From Cyanophora paradoxa (Eukaryota > Glaucocystophyceae > Cyanophorales > Cyanophoraceae): a stretch of DNA of 64,000 nucleotides. A model generated the notes under the pieces. It searched no databases. It had not been told where the DNA came from and saw only the letters and a program-made list of their open reading frames with translations. Below are positions 1 through 10,388 of this stretch, in pieces. A program made the position numbers and the translations under genes. Within the stretch, counting starts at the first letter, position 1, and each line of letters opens with the position of its first letter. The DNA is taken from positions 124,001-188,000 of the forward strand of contig QPMI01000170.1 in the NCBI GenBank assembly GCA_004431415.1, read 5' to 3'.

Positions 1-1002
1 CCCGGCCGGCGCAAGAGGCGGGGGGGCGAGCGGGCCTCGATCCAGAGAAGGAGCTGCTGCTGGAACCAGGAGACGCCCGGGCAGAGGTTGTTCCCGCTCA
101 CCAGCGACGCCTCGCTCACCCGCCCCAGCAGCACCCGCCGCGTCACCTGCCGCCCCTCACGCCCCCGCCCCCCGCCCCGCCCCGCCTCCCCGCGCACCTC
201 GGCGCGGCCGAGGCGCTCGTTCTCCCTGAACTCCGTCTCGCAGAGGAGCTGCGGGGCCCCTGAGCACAAGGGCCGGCCGGCGGGGCCGGCGGGCGGGCGG
301 GGCGGGGACCTGGGCCTCCCTGAGGTTCTGCTGGAGGGCCATGTCGAGGAGCTTGGCGAGGTTGCCCTCCGTGAAGATGTTCGACTCGGTGGCGTGCGTG
401 AAGGCCGTGCAGTAGGCGAGCAGCTCCTCCCACGCCAGCGCCTCGGCCGCCTCCCGCATCGTCCCCATCGTCTCCCGCGCCACGAGCGAGATCGCGAAGC
501 GCGTGCTCTCCCGCAGGCCCTCTTCCCACACCAGGAACGAGGAGACGCGATACAGGCTTGCCGCGGCCGCAAAGTCCCTCAGCGCGGACCCGAAGTCTCG
601 CACGTACATCAGCCGCAGCGCCGCCCCGATCGCCTCCGCGCTCTCCCCTTCGATCGCTAGCCGCGCCTCGAAGCTCTGCCGCGCCGCGTGCGCGCATGAG
701 CGTGCGGACGCCGTGGCGCGGCGGTTACGCACTGTGGCTCCCGGCGCCCACCGCTCGCTGGGCGTGCGGTCAGCGAGGCTTACAAGCGCACCTGCATGCG
801 TCAAATTCAATCACCTAAATAGAGTCTTCCAATACGTTGCGGCCTCCAAAATCAAGCGGTGTAGCTGCAGCTTCTTCGAATTCGTCTTCTCGTCGTCCTC
901 GACAACCACGACGACGTCCGAGTACTTTCCAGTGGTCCAGAGAAGCTCGCCAAGCGAGCATGGCCCGCCGGCGCTGCAGCCCCTCTCGGCACTGCCCGTC
1001 AT
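1..1002 (-). CDS. BTB/POZ domain protein, 3' end outside window
   Basis: Multi-exon minus-strand gene whose C-terminus runs off the left edge. The first exon carries a typical BTB beta-strand/helix start (KYSDVVVVVEDDE, then LQLHRLILEAATYWKTLF). It splices with GT-AG (exon end 815, next exon from 673) to an exon reading FEARLAIEGESAEAIGAALR and LMYVRDFG, the rest of the BTB fold, followed by a helical BACK-like stretch. Two further short GC-rich introns follow near 310-260 and 195-150. BTB proteins usually act as adaptors, often for Cullin-3 ubiquitin ligases, but no partner domain is visible here. The start is the first in-frame ATG before the BTB domain; a farther upstream start cannot be excluded. 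It lies head to head with the hydrolase gene at 1270. Confidence 0.7.
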
Positions 1003-1269
1003 CTGGCCCACAGCACCTAGCAGCCTCGACCAGGCTGCTAACGTTCTCTGCAATCTGGGCTGCAGTTCATCTCAAGCTCGCTCGGTCCGTGACTCCACTA
1101 GCAGTCGGTTCCTGTCAGCGGCAGTCAGCCACTGTCAGGGGTATGCTATAGCTAAACTTTGGCGCCGGGCAGCGCCGTGGCCGGAGCTCCGAGCTTAGAG
1201 AAGCATTCTCAAAGCTTCGAGTCCTAAGATACACGGTAGATCGCGTCGGAGGGGCGTCCGTCGCGCTCG

Positions 1270-4200
1270 ATGCGCGCCAGCACCCGCCCGCGCCGGGCAG
1301 CTGGCCTGGCCGTCCTCCTAGGCCTGCTGTTCGAAGCGCTCGTATGGGCGGAGGCACGGTCAGCTAGCGCTGCAAGCAAGGCCGGATCGAGCATCGTCCA
1401 TGTGACCGACTGGCAGTTCCTTGGCCCTTTTCCAATCGGCAAAGGCGAGTGGGATGCCGAGCCGCCGGCGGCGGACGTCGACGGCGCAGGAGCCACGTAC
1501 GCGTCCGAATTCGTGGCAGGTGAGCGCCTTTCGATTGACCGCGCGCGTCAGCGCTTGCTGAGCTGCGTAAGGCGGGACAATCAGCAGCTGGCGCCGAGCG
1601 CGGGCGAACGCCGAGGGGATGGTCGTCATCGGCTTCGACGACGTGAACTGGAACGAGCTCCTGCAGTCGCTCACGAGCTACGAGCTCCTGGAGTGGCAGG
1701 CCTGGGCCGTCGGGACTTTCAGGTCAGCCGCCCGCGCGCGCGGCCGGCCGTCTCCCCCCCCCCCCCCCCCCCCCCCCCCCGATCCTTGTGCGATGCGGGG
1801 CTGGCGCGGGCAGCGTTCCGCGGGACTCGACGGGGCTGGTGCGGTGCAGCGGGGTGCCGAGCTTCACGGTGGACGGGGGCGAGGACGCGCTCCCCGGGAC
1901 CTCTACCACAAGGGCGAGCTCGGCACCGCCCTCCGCCTCGCCCGCGGCGAGCACCGCATCCGCATCCGCCTCCGCGCCAAGGCCAGCCCCGCCGCCGCCC
2001 GCCGGGCTCGTGGGCGGGGCGGGGGTGAGGGCGGGGCGGGGCAGGTGCGGGCGCAGGTGCGCTGCAGCGTGGAGCTGGCGCCGCCGGCGCTGCGGGCGCG
2101 GCCGCTGCTGGCGCCGGACATCGTCGAGGGCGCCCTCTTCGGGACCTCCTCGCGCTCGAGGTCGCCGCGGGGGCCCCGGGCGCCTGGCTCCGCTCCCTCC
2201 GCGTCGAGGCGGCGGGGGCGGGGCCCCTCGCCCTCGCCCCGCCCCACGAGCAGCCGGCCTGGCCCGACCTCGCCCCCTCCCAGACCCTGCCCCTCCGCAT
2301 CCGCCTGCGCCTCGCCCCCGGGGGCGCCGGGAAGCAGTGCCCGGGGCCGCTGCGGCTGCGGGTGGCGGGGTGGGTGGAGGGGGGCGGGGAGGCGGAGGCT
2401 GCGGTGGAGGTCCCCGTGCGGTGCCGGGAGAGAGGGAGCTCCTTCCTCTTCACTTTCCTCGACGCCGACGACAGCGTGCAGCACGCCGGTGCCCCCCGCC
2501 CCGCCCCGCCCCGCCCCGCCCCGGCCCCCGGGGGTGGCCCCGAGCCGGGCGCGCAGGGCGGTGCACCCGCCGCGGGGGGCGTGCAAGGGCGCATGCCCCG
2601 TGTTGGTGACGCTGCACGGGACGACGGTCTCCGCCTCGGACAGCGCGGACGCCTACAAGCACGTCCCCAAGCACGCCAAGGCGCGCCGCCAGCCGCCCAC
2701 CCCCGCCCCCCCGCCAGCTTCCCCGCCACCGCTAACCCCCGCGAAGGGGCAGGGGTACGTCTTCGGGGCGCCGGGCGGCTGGCTCCTCGCCCCCTCCCGC
2801 CACGGCGCGCACAACTGGGAGGGCGTGCGCCACCGCAGCCCGCTCCAACGCGGCGCGCCCACCGCGCTGAGGGCAGCCGGCAGATCGGCATGCGGCACGC
2901 GGCGGCGGCGCTGGCGGCCCTGGCGGCGCTGACGGCGGGGACGGAGGAGCCGGCCGACCCGTACCGCATCCTCGTCGCCGGCCACAGCGCGCCCGCCCCG
3001 CGCCGCGCCCCGGGCCGGGGGCGGGGCGGGTGAGGGTGCGGGGGCGCAGGCATGGGGGCCACGGGGCGTGGGTGCTGGGCGAGGCGCTGGCGGACCGCCT
3101 GCTCGCCCTCGTCGTCCACGCCGGCTGGATCCGCAAGGCCGGCCCCGCCCCGCCCGCCCCCGCCCCCGCCCCGGGCGGCGAGGCGGGGCGGGGCGCAGGA
3201 GCACTACGGGGACTCGAACACGGTGCTGCTGCACGACGTGGCGGTGAGCAGCGTGGACCCCGCCCTCCGCCGCTGCCTCGAGGCCGCCGACGCCCACGCC
3301 GCCGCCGACGCCCACGCCCCAACCTCCTCGTCCGCCCCGCCCCGCCCGCCCCGCCCGCTCGCTCGTCGGCCGCCGCTGCCGCCGAGGGCGGCGGGGGCGG
3401 GCAGGGCGTGCCGGTCCTCCTGCGCGTCGGCTCCGAGGACCGCACCGTCCACCCCTGGCGCGCCCCCGTCCACCCCCTCGCCCCGCACACCCGCCCGCCC
3501 TCCCCCGCGCCTGACGGGGCGGGGCGGGCGTGGGCAGGTTCAACCGGCGGATGCTTCGGGTGCTGCGGGCGGCGGGGGTCAACGTGACGCACGTCGAGAT
3601 CCCCGGCAAGGAGCACTGGTGGTGGTGCGCCCCCGCCCGGGGCCCGCGCGGGGCGGGGTGCAGAGAGGAGGGGGGGCAGGGAGACGGCGCGGGGGAACGA
3701 CGGCGGCGCGGTGAACGACGAGGCGGCGCGGGCCTTCCTCGCCCGCCACACGGCCCCCGCCCCCCCGGCCCCCGCGGGGCCGCGCGGGTGCGGCTGGAGC
3801 TGGTGGTGCAGGCGGCGGCGTACGCGGGGCCGCGGGGCGGGGTGCGGGTGCTGCAGCAGGCCGTGCCCCAGCAGCGCGCCACCGTCGCCCTCGACGTCGA
3901 GCTCGCGCCCGGCGGCGCCGAGCAGCGCTGGCGCCTCGCCACGCGCAACGTGCGGCGCCTGGGGCTCGAGGGGCCCCCGCGGGGCGGCCCCTCGTGGCGG
4001 CGCACCCCGCCCTCGCCCTGGAGCGCATCGCGGAGCTCGAGGTCGACGGGCAGCGCTTCGGGGCCGACGCCGCGCGCGCCCTCGCCGCGGGGCCGCCACC
4101 CTCCTCCGCCCGAGGGCGACCCCGCCGGCTGGCGCCTCGACGCCGGCCCCGCCGAGCTCCTCGCCCGCGGGGAGCGGCTGCCGGGCACGTGGGGCCCGAT

Positions 4201-4945
4201 GCGCGTCGCCCTGGAGCGGCCGTACGTGGTGGTGCACGGTCCCGGGGAGGCAGCGCTGGCGGGGGCGCGCTACCTCGCCGACCTCGCCTTCATGGCGGGG
4301 CACGGGCACGCCGCCCTCCTCCCCGACCACTCCCCGCCGCCGCCGCCGCCCTCGACGCCGCCCCCGCCGTCCTCCTCGTCGGCGACACCAGGCCCGCCCC
4401 CGCGCGCCCGCCCCGCGCTGCTCGCCTCTGATCGGGGCGCCGGCGGCAGGTTCGGGGGCGGGTGGGCGGCGTGGCGTCGGTGGGCCCGGAGGGGGCGCGG
4501 GTGGGGCGGTGCCACTTCGGGGCCCCGGGGTGGGCCTGTTGGCGCTGGCGCCGCTGCGGGAGGCGGACGGGGGGCGGGGGCCGGCTGGCGCTGCTCGTGG
4601 CGGGGAGCGACGGGGCCGGCCTGCGCGACGCCGTCCGCCTCGGGACGCCCACCATCCCCCGATGGCCCGCCCCGCCCCGCCCCGCCCCCCGTGCCCCTCT
4701 GACGCGCCCGCCAGGCCCGCCAGCCGTACACGAACCAGGCGCCCGACTTCATCGTGACGGGCCCCGAGACGCGGGCGCTGGGCCCCGGCGGCTTCCTCGC
4801 CGCCGGCTTCTGGGGGCCCGACTGGGGCCTCTCCCCCGCCTCCTTCATCTCCGATTGTCGCCCTCCGCCCCCACTCCCGGGCGCCCCCGCGGCCCCCGGC
4901 GGCCCCCCGCCCGCAGCAGCCGCGATCGCGAGGGACGAGTTGTGA
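1270..4945 (+). CDS. ER-lumenal serine hydrolase, prolyl-oligopeptidase-like
   Basis: Intron-rich gene. The protein opens with a signal peptide (MRASTRPRRAAGLAVLLGLL) and ends ...AAIARDEL, an RDEL-type ER-retention signal, so it should reside in the ER lumen. An N-terminal beta-rich region (HVTDWQFLGPFPIGKGEW) precedes an alpha/beta-hydrolase domain: oxyanion strand CPVLVTLHGTT, nucleophile elbow at 2980-3080 (GHS interrupted by an intron, then GGHGAW), acid VLLRVGSEDRTVHPW, and histidine PGKEHWWW. This order fits peptidase S9-like hydrolases; the substrate is unknown. Introns include GC-AG types (for example inside the codon of HPW at about 3459) and one with a 27-nt poly-C tract. Reading frame seems to slip by one base in G-runs near 1905 and 3055 (and perhaps 2560), either assembly errors or decay. 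Confidence 0.75.
1754..1780 (+). repeat. 27-nt poly-C tract in intron
   Basis: Pure C run inside an intron of the ER hydrolase gene (donor at about 1722, acceptor at about 1810), on the sense strand, in the place expected for a polypyrimidine tract. Confidence 0.9.
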
Positions 4946-5905
4946 TCATGATCATGAGGGTCCGACGGTCGCGGTGTCACTCTAGCTATCGAGATTCAAT
5001 GATTCGAGGTCCAGATGTGGGGTTAACGTTAACGTTGCGCGTTCGAATTCAATGATTCGCGCCTTTTCAACTGGCCAGTGGCAAACTTCGACTTGCAACC
5101 TTAGTCAGAACTTCGGAACTCAAGCTTGACGCTTGAGACTCGTAAGCTCTTGGTCAAAGGCCGGGCGTTATGATCAAGGCTTCAAGGCTTGATCATGACA
5201 ATACAGCCCCTAACTGAGTCACTGATCTTGAGTCACACGGTCAGAACGTTCAACGGTTAACCGTGAACTTCAAGGCTTTGAACAATCTGTCGACGTCAGG
5301 CTTCAAGGGCTTTGAACTGGAAACTCGAAAAACACTCAGTGACTGTGACAATTGGCAAGATCCTGTAAATCGCGATCGGGGCTTGGGGCCTCCGAGGGGC
5401 TCACAGAAGCTCGAGGCTCATGATCATACATGATCATCGGAGCCTCTCCAACTTGGGCCAAAAGCCGCGAGCCGCTGAGCCGCGAGCCTCGGTCCTACGG
5501 TCGAAGCTGACGGTTCCAGGCCCGGACTCAGTTAGCTCCGAGGCTCGAGGCTTCTCGTCGATATTCCCGGGCCCCGCTGAGCCTACTACGGTAGCCTCAG
5601 CCGCTGAGCCTGCAGCTGTCAGCCTGGCAGCTGCAGCCTGGAGGATGGAGCGTCCGACGCGTCCGGTCGTGAATTCGAAGACAGCTGCGCATGCAGGCAT
5701 CTGAAAAGTGAATTTTTCCTTCAAGGCTTCTCCACTGTTCAATGAATCATCACCGTCGGACTGCAACGGGGACTACCCCCAGAATACACTGTGAAACTGA
5801 GACACTGCCTGATGATGCGGGGATCATCGCACTGCGGCACCCGGGGTCGCGGGCTCGGGCTGGGGCGGAACTGCGCACGGGGCGGGGCGGGGCGGGACCT
5901 CGGGC
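4946..5905. other. gene-free convergent gap with short palindromes
   Basis: Between the 3' ends of the hydrolase and the acetate-CoA ligase. Base composition drops sharply from the neighbouring coding sequence. It contains many TGATCA-bearing and GTTAAC palindromes (4943-4955, 5020-5036, 5170-5200) and repeated CTTCAAGGCTT-like words. No coding signal was recognised. Confidence 0.6.
5413..5446. repeat. short perfect-ended inverted repeat
   Basis: GAGGCTC-ATGATCAT, a two-base turn, then ATGATCA and GAGCCTC: the outer 7-mers and inner 7-8-mers are complementary, forming a strong hairpin in the gene-free gap. Function unknown. Confidence 0.6.
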
Positions 5906-8900
5906 CTAGAGCTGGTCGGGGGCGAGGAGGGCGGGGCGGGGGAGGGAGGCGGGGTCGACGTCGCGGGGGTGGACGATGACGCGGGCGTCGACGGCGATCA
6001 TCTCCTTGTGGGAGAGCAGCAGCGGGTTGATGTCCACCTCCGCGATCAGCGGCTGCTCGCTCACGAGGCGCGCGAAGGCGACGAGGACGGCCTGCAGGCC
6101 GCTCTCGTCGATCGCCGGCCGCCCGCGCACGCCCTTGAGGACCTCCCCGATGCGGGTGCGGTGGATGAGGCGGCCCGCGAGGGCCGGGGTGAGGGGCGGG
6201 AGGGCGACGGCCGTGTCGCGGTAGACCTCGACGAGCTGCCCGCCCGTCCCGAAGACGAGGACGGGCCCGAGCTGCGGGTCCACCGACGCCCCCAGGATCA
6301 CCTCGTACGTCTCCTTGAAGTCCACCATCTGCCCGCCCCGCCGTGAGCCGCCCTCCGGGGCGCGGCGCGGCGGGCGCGGGGGGGCGCGCCTTGTAGACGG
6401 AGACGCCGAGGAAGTGCTCGGGGCCAGCCTTGGCGGCGACGTTCGCCTTGATCTCGTCGAAGGCGGCGCGCACCTCGGCGGCGCTCTTCATCCCCAGCTT
6501 GACGCCCCCGACGTCGCTCTTGTGCGTGATCGTCTCCGAGTGCAGCTTCACCACCGCCTGGCCCCCGCCCCCGGCTCGGTCCCGGGGGCGGGGCGGGGCG
6601 GGGCGGGGCGGGCGGGGCCGGGGGCGGGCACCGGGTAGCCGCACTCGTCGGTGCGGCGGGCGGCCTCGTCGGCGGAGGTGCAGACGAAGGTGCGCACGAC
6701 GGGGATCCCGTACTCCGCCAGCACGCTCTTCGACTCGAACTCCGTCAGCGTCGTCCGCCCCTCCGCCCGCACCGCCTCCAGCACCGCCGCCGCCCGCCGG
6801 CGGCGCCCCTCGTCTGCCGCCCCCCGCCACGTCAGGGGCGACGGGGCACGGAGGGGAGCACGGGGGGGCGGGGGCGGGGGCGGGGGGGACCGGGGCGGTA
6901 GTTGGCGAAGGCGAGGTCGGCCTTGGCCTTGGCCATCGTGTCCAGCATCTCCCGGCACTGCGCCCCGCTCGCCCCGGCCCCGCGCGCGGCCGCCGGGCGC
7001 AGGGGGGGCCCGCCTGGGCCATGTAGCGGAAGACGCGGGCGGCGTGGTCGGCGGCGGCGAGGTTGGGGATGCCCTTGGCGCGCAGGACCTCCTCCGCCTC
7101 CGCCGTCGCGGGGCCCCCCATGAAGGACGCCAGCACCGTCTTCCCCGGCACCGCCCGCAGCGCCTCCGCCGTCTTCGTGCACTCCGTCATCGCCTGCACG
7201 AGGGCGCGCGGCTCGGCGGGGCGAGGCGAGACGGGAGAGCGGGGGCGATCGAGAGGCGGGGACGGGCCTGGGGCGTGAGGACGACGAGGATGCCGTCGGC
7301 GGCCGGCTCGGCGGCGCAGGCCTCGAAGGCGCGCGCGTAGAGGTCGGCGCCGGCGTCGCCGATGATGTCGACGGGGTTGGCGTGGGACCAGGCGCCCGGG
7401 AGGAAGGCGTTGAGGGCGGCGTGGGTCGCCGGGGAGAGCTCGGCGAGGCGCGCCCCGCCGGCCCCGTTGACGAGGGCGTCGGTGGCGAGGATGCCCGGCC
7501 CGCCGGCGTTGGTGAGGACGGCGAGGGCCGGCCCCTGCGGGAGGGGCTGCGCGGCCAGCGCCCGCGAGACGTCGAGCAGCTCGTCGATGCGGTCGACGCG
7601 GAGCACGCCGGCCCGCCGCAGCGCCTCGTCCACCGCCGCGTCGGCCCCCGTGAGCGTCCCCGTGTGCGACGCCGCCGCCCGCGCCGCCTCCTCTGTCCGC
7701 CCCGCCTTGATCACCACGATCGGCTTCCGCGGGGCCACTGCCGGTGCCGCGTCAGCGCCAGGCGGGGGTGGGGGGGCGGGGCGGGGCGGGGGGCGGGCCC
7801 TCGGCGGCGGCGGAGAGGAAGGCGCGGGCGTCGCCGACGCTCTCCACGTAGCACGCGATCGCCTGCGCCCCGCGCGAGCTCAGCGCGCGCGGGGCGCGGG
7901 GCGGGGCGGGGGGGGCGGGCCTTGGTGGCGGGGTCGTTGGCGTAGTAGCGGAGGAGGTCGCCCCAGGAGACGTCGACCATGGAGCCCAGGGAGGCGACCG
8001 AGGAGAAGCCGAGGCCCGAGCGCCGCGACCAGTCCATCACGCTCGTCACCAGCGCGCCGCTCTGCGAGACCAGCGCGAGGGCGCCGTGCGGCGGCATGTG
8101 GCCTCCGAAGGTCGCGTTCAGGCCTATCTCCGGCGCCATCACCCCCAGGCAGTTCGGCCCGATCACACGCACCCCGCCCCGCCGCGCCTCCTGCATCCCG
8201 CCCCGTCGGCCCGCCCGGTCGGCCCCCGCCGGGGCGGGCGCGGGGCGGGGCGGGGGCGGGCGGGGCGGACGGCGAGGGTGTCGGCGAGGAGCTTGTCGCC
8301 GGTCTCCTTCGCCTGCGCCTCGAGGAAGCCGGCCGAGATGATCACGCAGGCCGGCACCTGCGCGGGAGTCAGCGGGGCGGGGCGGCGGGGGGCGCGGGGG
8401 CCCGCCTTGGCGTCCGCGAGCTGCTTCATGATGGCCGGCACGGCCGACGCCGGCGTCGTGATCACCGCCAGGTCCACCTGCTCCGGGATCGACGCGATCG
8501 ACGGGTACGCCTTCCTGCGCCCGCGTCGGCGCCCCCGCCCCGCGGCGGCCCGCTCACAACGCCGCGCCGCTCACTTCCCGAGGAGCGTGTCGCGCTTGTC
8601 GTTGACGGGGTACACGCGCCCCTTGAAGTTGCCGTCGATAAGGTTCTCCCTGCGCGCCGAGGGGCTCGTGCGCCGCGGCGGAGCGGGGCGCGGGCGGGGC
8701 GGGGCGCGGGCGGTGTGGGACGCACAGGATGGTGCGCCCTACGCTGCCGGCCTTCTCCGTCGCGCCGATGAGCGCGACGGTGCGGGGCTTGAAGAACGCC
8801 TCGATTCCCTTCGGCGCCGGAGCGGCCGCGGCGCCTGTCGCGCAACCGGCACGTCAAGAGGCCGCACGCCGACCCGGCGGCCGCATCGCGCCGCGAAGTC

Positions 8901-9024
8901 GACGACGCTGCTCTCTAAATGCTTTCGCATTCGCTGCGGCGGCGACACCGTGCGCACCGGCGGCGAACTGGCGGACCGGAGTGGCGAGCGAGGACCGCGC
9001 CGGGCGCGGGGCGAACGCCGGCAT
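5906..9024 (-). CDS. ADP-forming acetate-CoA ligase, fused alpha-beta type
   Basis: Interconverts acetyl-CoA + ADP + Pi and acetate + ATP + CoA. Order of domains: CoA-binding Rossmann domain ([36 protein letters not shown]), ligase domain with [11 protein letters not shown] and the phospho-histidine motif [34 protein letters not shown], then the C-terminal ATP-grasp half ([44 protein letters not shown]). The N-terminus [20 protein letters not shown] looks like a mitochondrial presequence. I traced eleven introns from the CoA-binding domain to the stop: six start with GC and five with GT, all ending AG, and every junction restores the family reading frame. A further intron of about 33 nt near 8860 between presequence and domain is less certain. 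Such enzymes serve fermentative acetate production in several protists. Confidence 0.9.
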
Positions 9025-10082
9025 CCTCCATGTGATGGAGCTAAGCGAGACCGGTGAGTCGCCAGGGTCGCCGAGGCCCTGGCCCGATCCGCGGCCGAGC
9101 GGCATGCGCACCCGATCTCTGGCTTTACGGCGGTCGACGCAACGCGTGCCTCCCCGCTGCTTGCCGCGAGCGACGTACGCGCGCGGGCTACCTGCCCAGC
9201 TGCGCCGGCGTTGGCGGAGGCCAAGCGGCACAGTTGCGAGCTCGAGCGCACCTCGGGCAGGCAGCCGCCTGAGCGAAGCGGCGCGGTTCAACATCCCAGG
9301 TGCAGGCTAGGCTAAGGCTAGCGCCTGGAACGAGTTACGAATGCCTCGGAATGCGCGCGCGGGGGGTACGCCGAGCTCAAAGAAAGCGAATTTCCACTTG
9401 CAAATTTAAAATTGCGCAAATTTCGAGTTTCAAATTAAATTTCCGCTACGTGCGTATACGTATACGTACGTATACGTAAAGGTAGATCGATCTCGCCCGG
9501 GCCCGGCCCTGGCCATGGCCTAGTCGCGCTGTCACAGTGCGTGCACGTGTGGCTGCAGGCGCGCCGGCGCGGTGACTGGGCGAGCTACCCCTGCAAGTTT
9601 GGGCTTAAATCGATCAGCTCATTGTTCAGGAAATTCAGATCACACTGATATCGATCCGATGACTGGTATTTGCAATGTCCGATGGTTATTAGAGTCGAAG
9701 TCACGACTCACTACACACTGAAGCGAACAACGTCGAGATCGCTGAGCATGCTCAAGTGACTAAAAGTAAAGCACGCGGGACGCAATGAGCGAATGCGAAC
9801 TGTAGGACACGACAGAATTCAAAAGCGAAGGGGAAAAAATGGAAAGCTGCAGACTCTACCTATTCAAACAACGTGTGCCTCGAGTTCGGGCGGCCAACGC
9901 ATTTGCACGGTGGCTGCCCGCAGCGTGAAATAGCAAGGCATTCAAGTATGCAAGGGTCGAGTTTTGAAAAAAGATGGAATTGAAACGCGGATGAGTGTTC
10001 TTAGCTAAATGTAGTTAATTTGTTAGTGAAGGAGGGCGCCGGCTAGCGGCCGGTGGGCGGCGGCGGGGGCGCGGCGGGGGGC
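9025..10082. other. gene-free stretch, tail-to-head gap
   Basis: Between the start of the acetate-CoA ligase gene and the 3' end of the carbonic anhydrase gene. It is much less GC-rich from about 9360 onward. It holds an AAATTT/TTTAAA cluster (9385-9445) and the GTATAC palindrome cluster listed separately. No coding region recognised. It must contain the ligase promoter (proximal to 9025) and the anhydrase 3' UTR. Confidence 0.5.
9447..9479. repeat. GTATAC/TACGTA palindrome cluster
   Basis: Alternating purine-pyrimidine tract built of overlapping GTATAC and TACGTA palindromes, able to form Z-DNA or a cruciform. It lies in the gene-free gap. Confidence 0.6.
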
Positions 10083-10345
10083 CTAGGAGGCGGCGGTGGA
10101 GGCGCCGTTGGCGGCGGCTGGGTGCGGGGGCGGGCTGTTGCCGCCCGTCCCGTGCATGAGGAGGGAGCCCGAGGGGAGGCTGATCTCGTGCCGCTCCCCC
10201 CGCACCATCGCTGCGCGCGGGCCCCCGCCTCTCGGCGCCGGCGGCGGGGAGGAGGGGGCGGGGAGGCGGAGGGGCCGGCGCACCGTACATGGTCCCCGGC
10301 GATATGTAGTCCCAGATGTCGGGGCCTGCCGCGCGTGAGGCGAGG

Positions 10346-10388
<43 letters not shown>

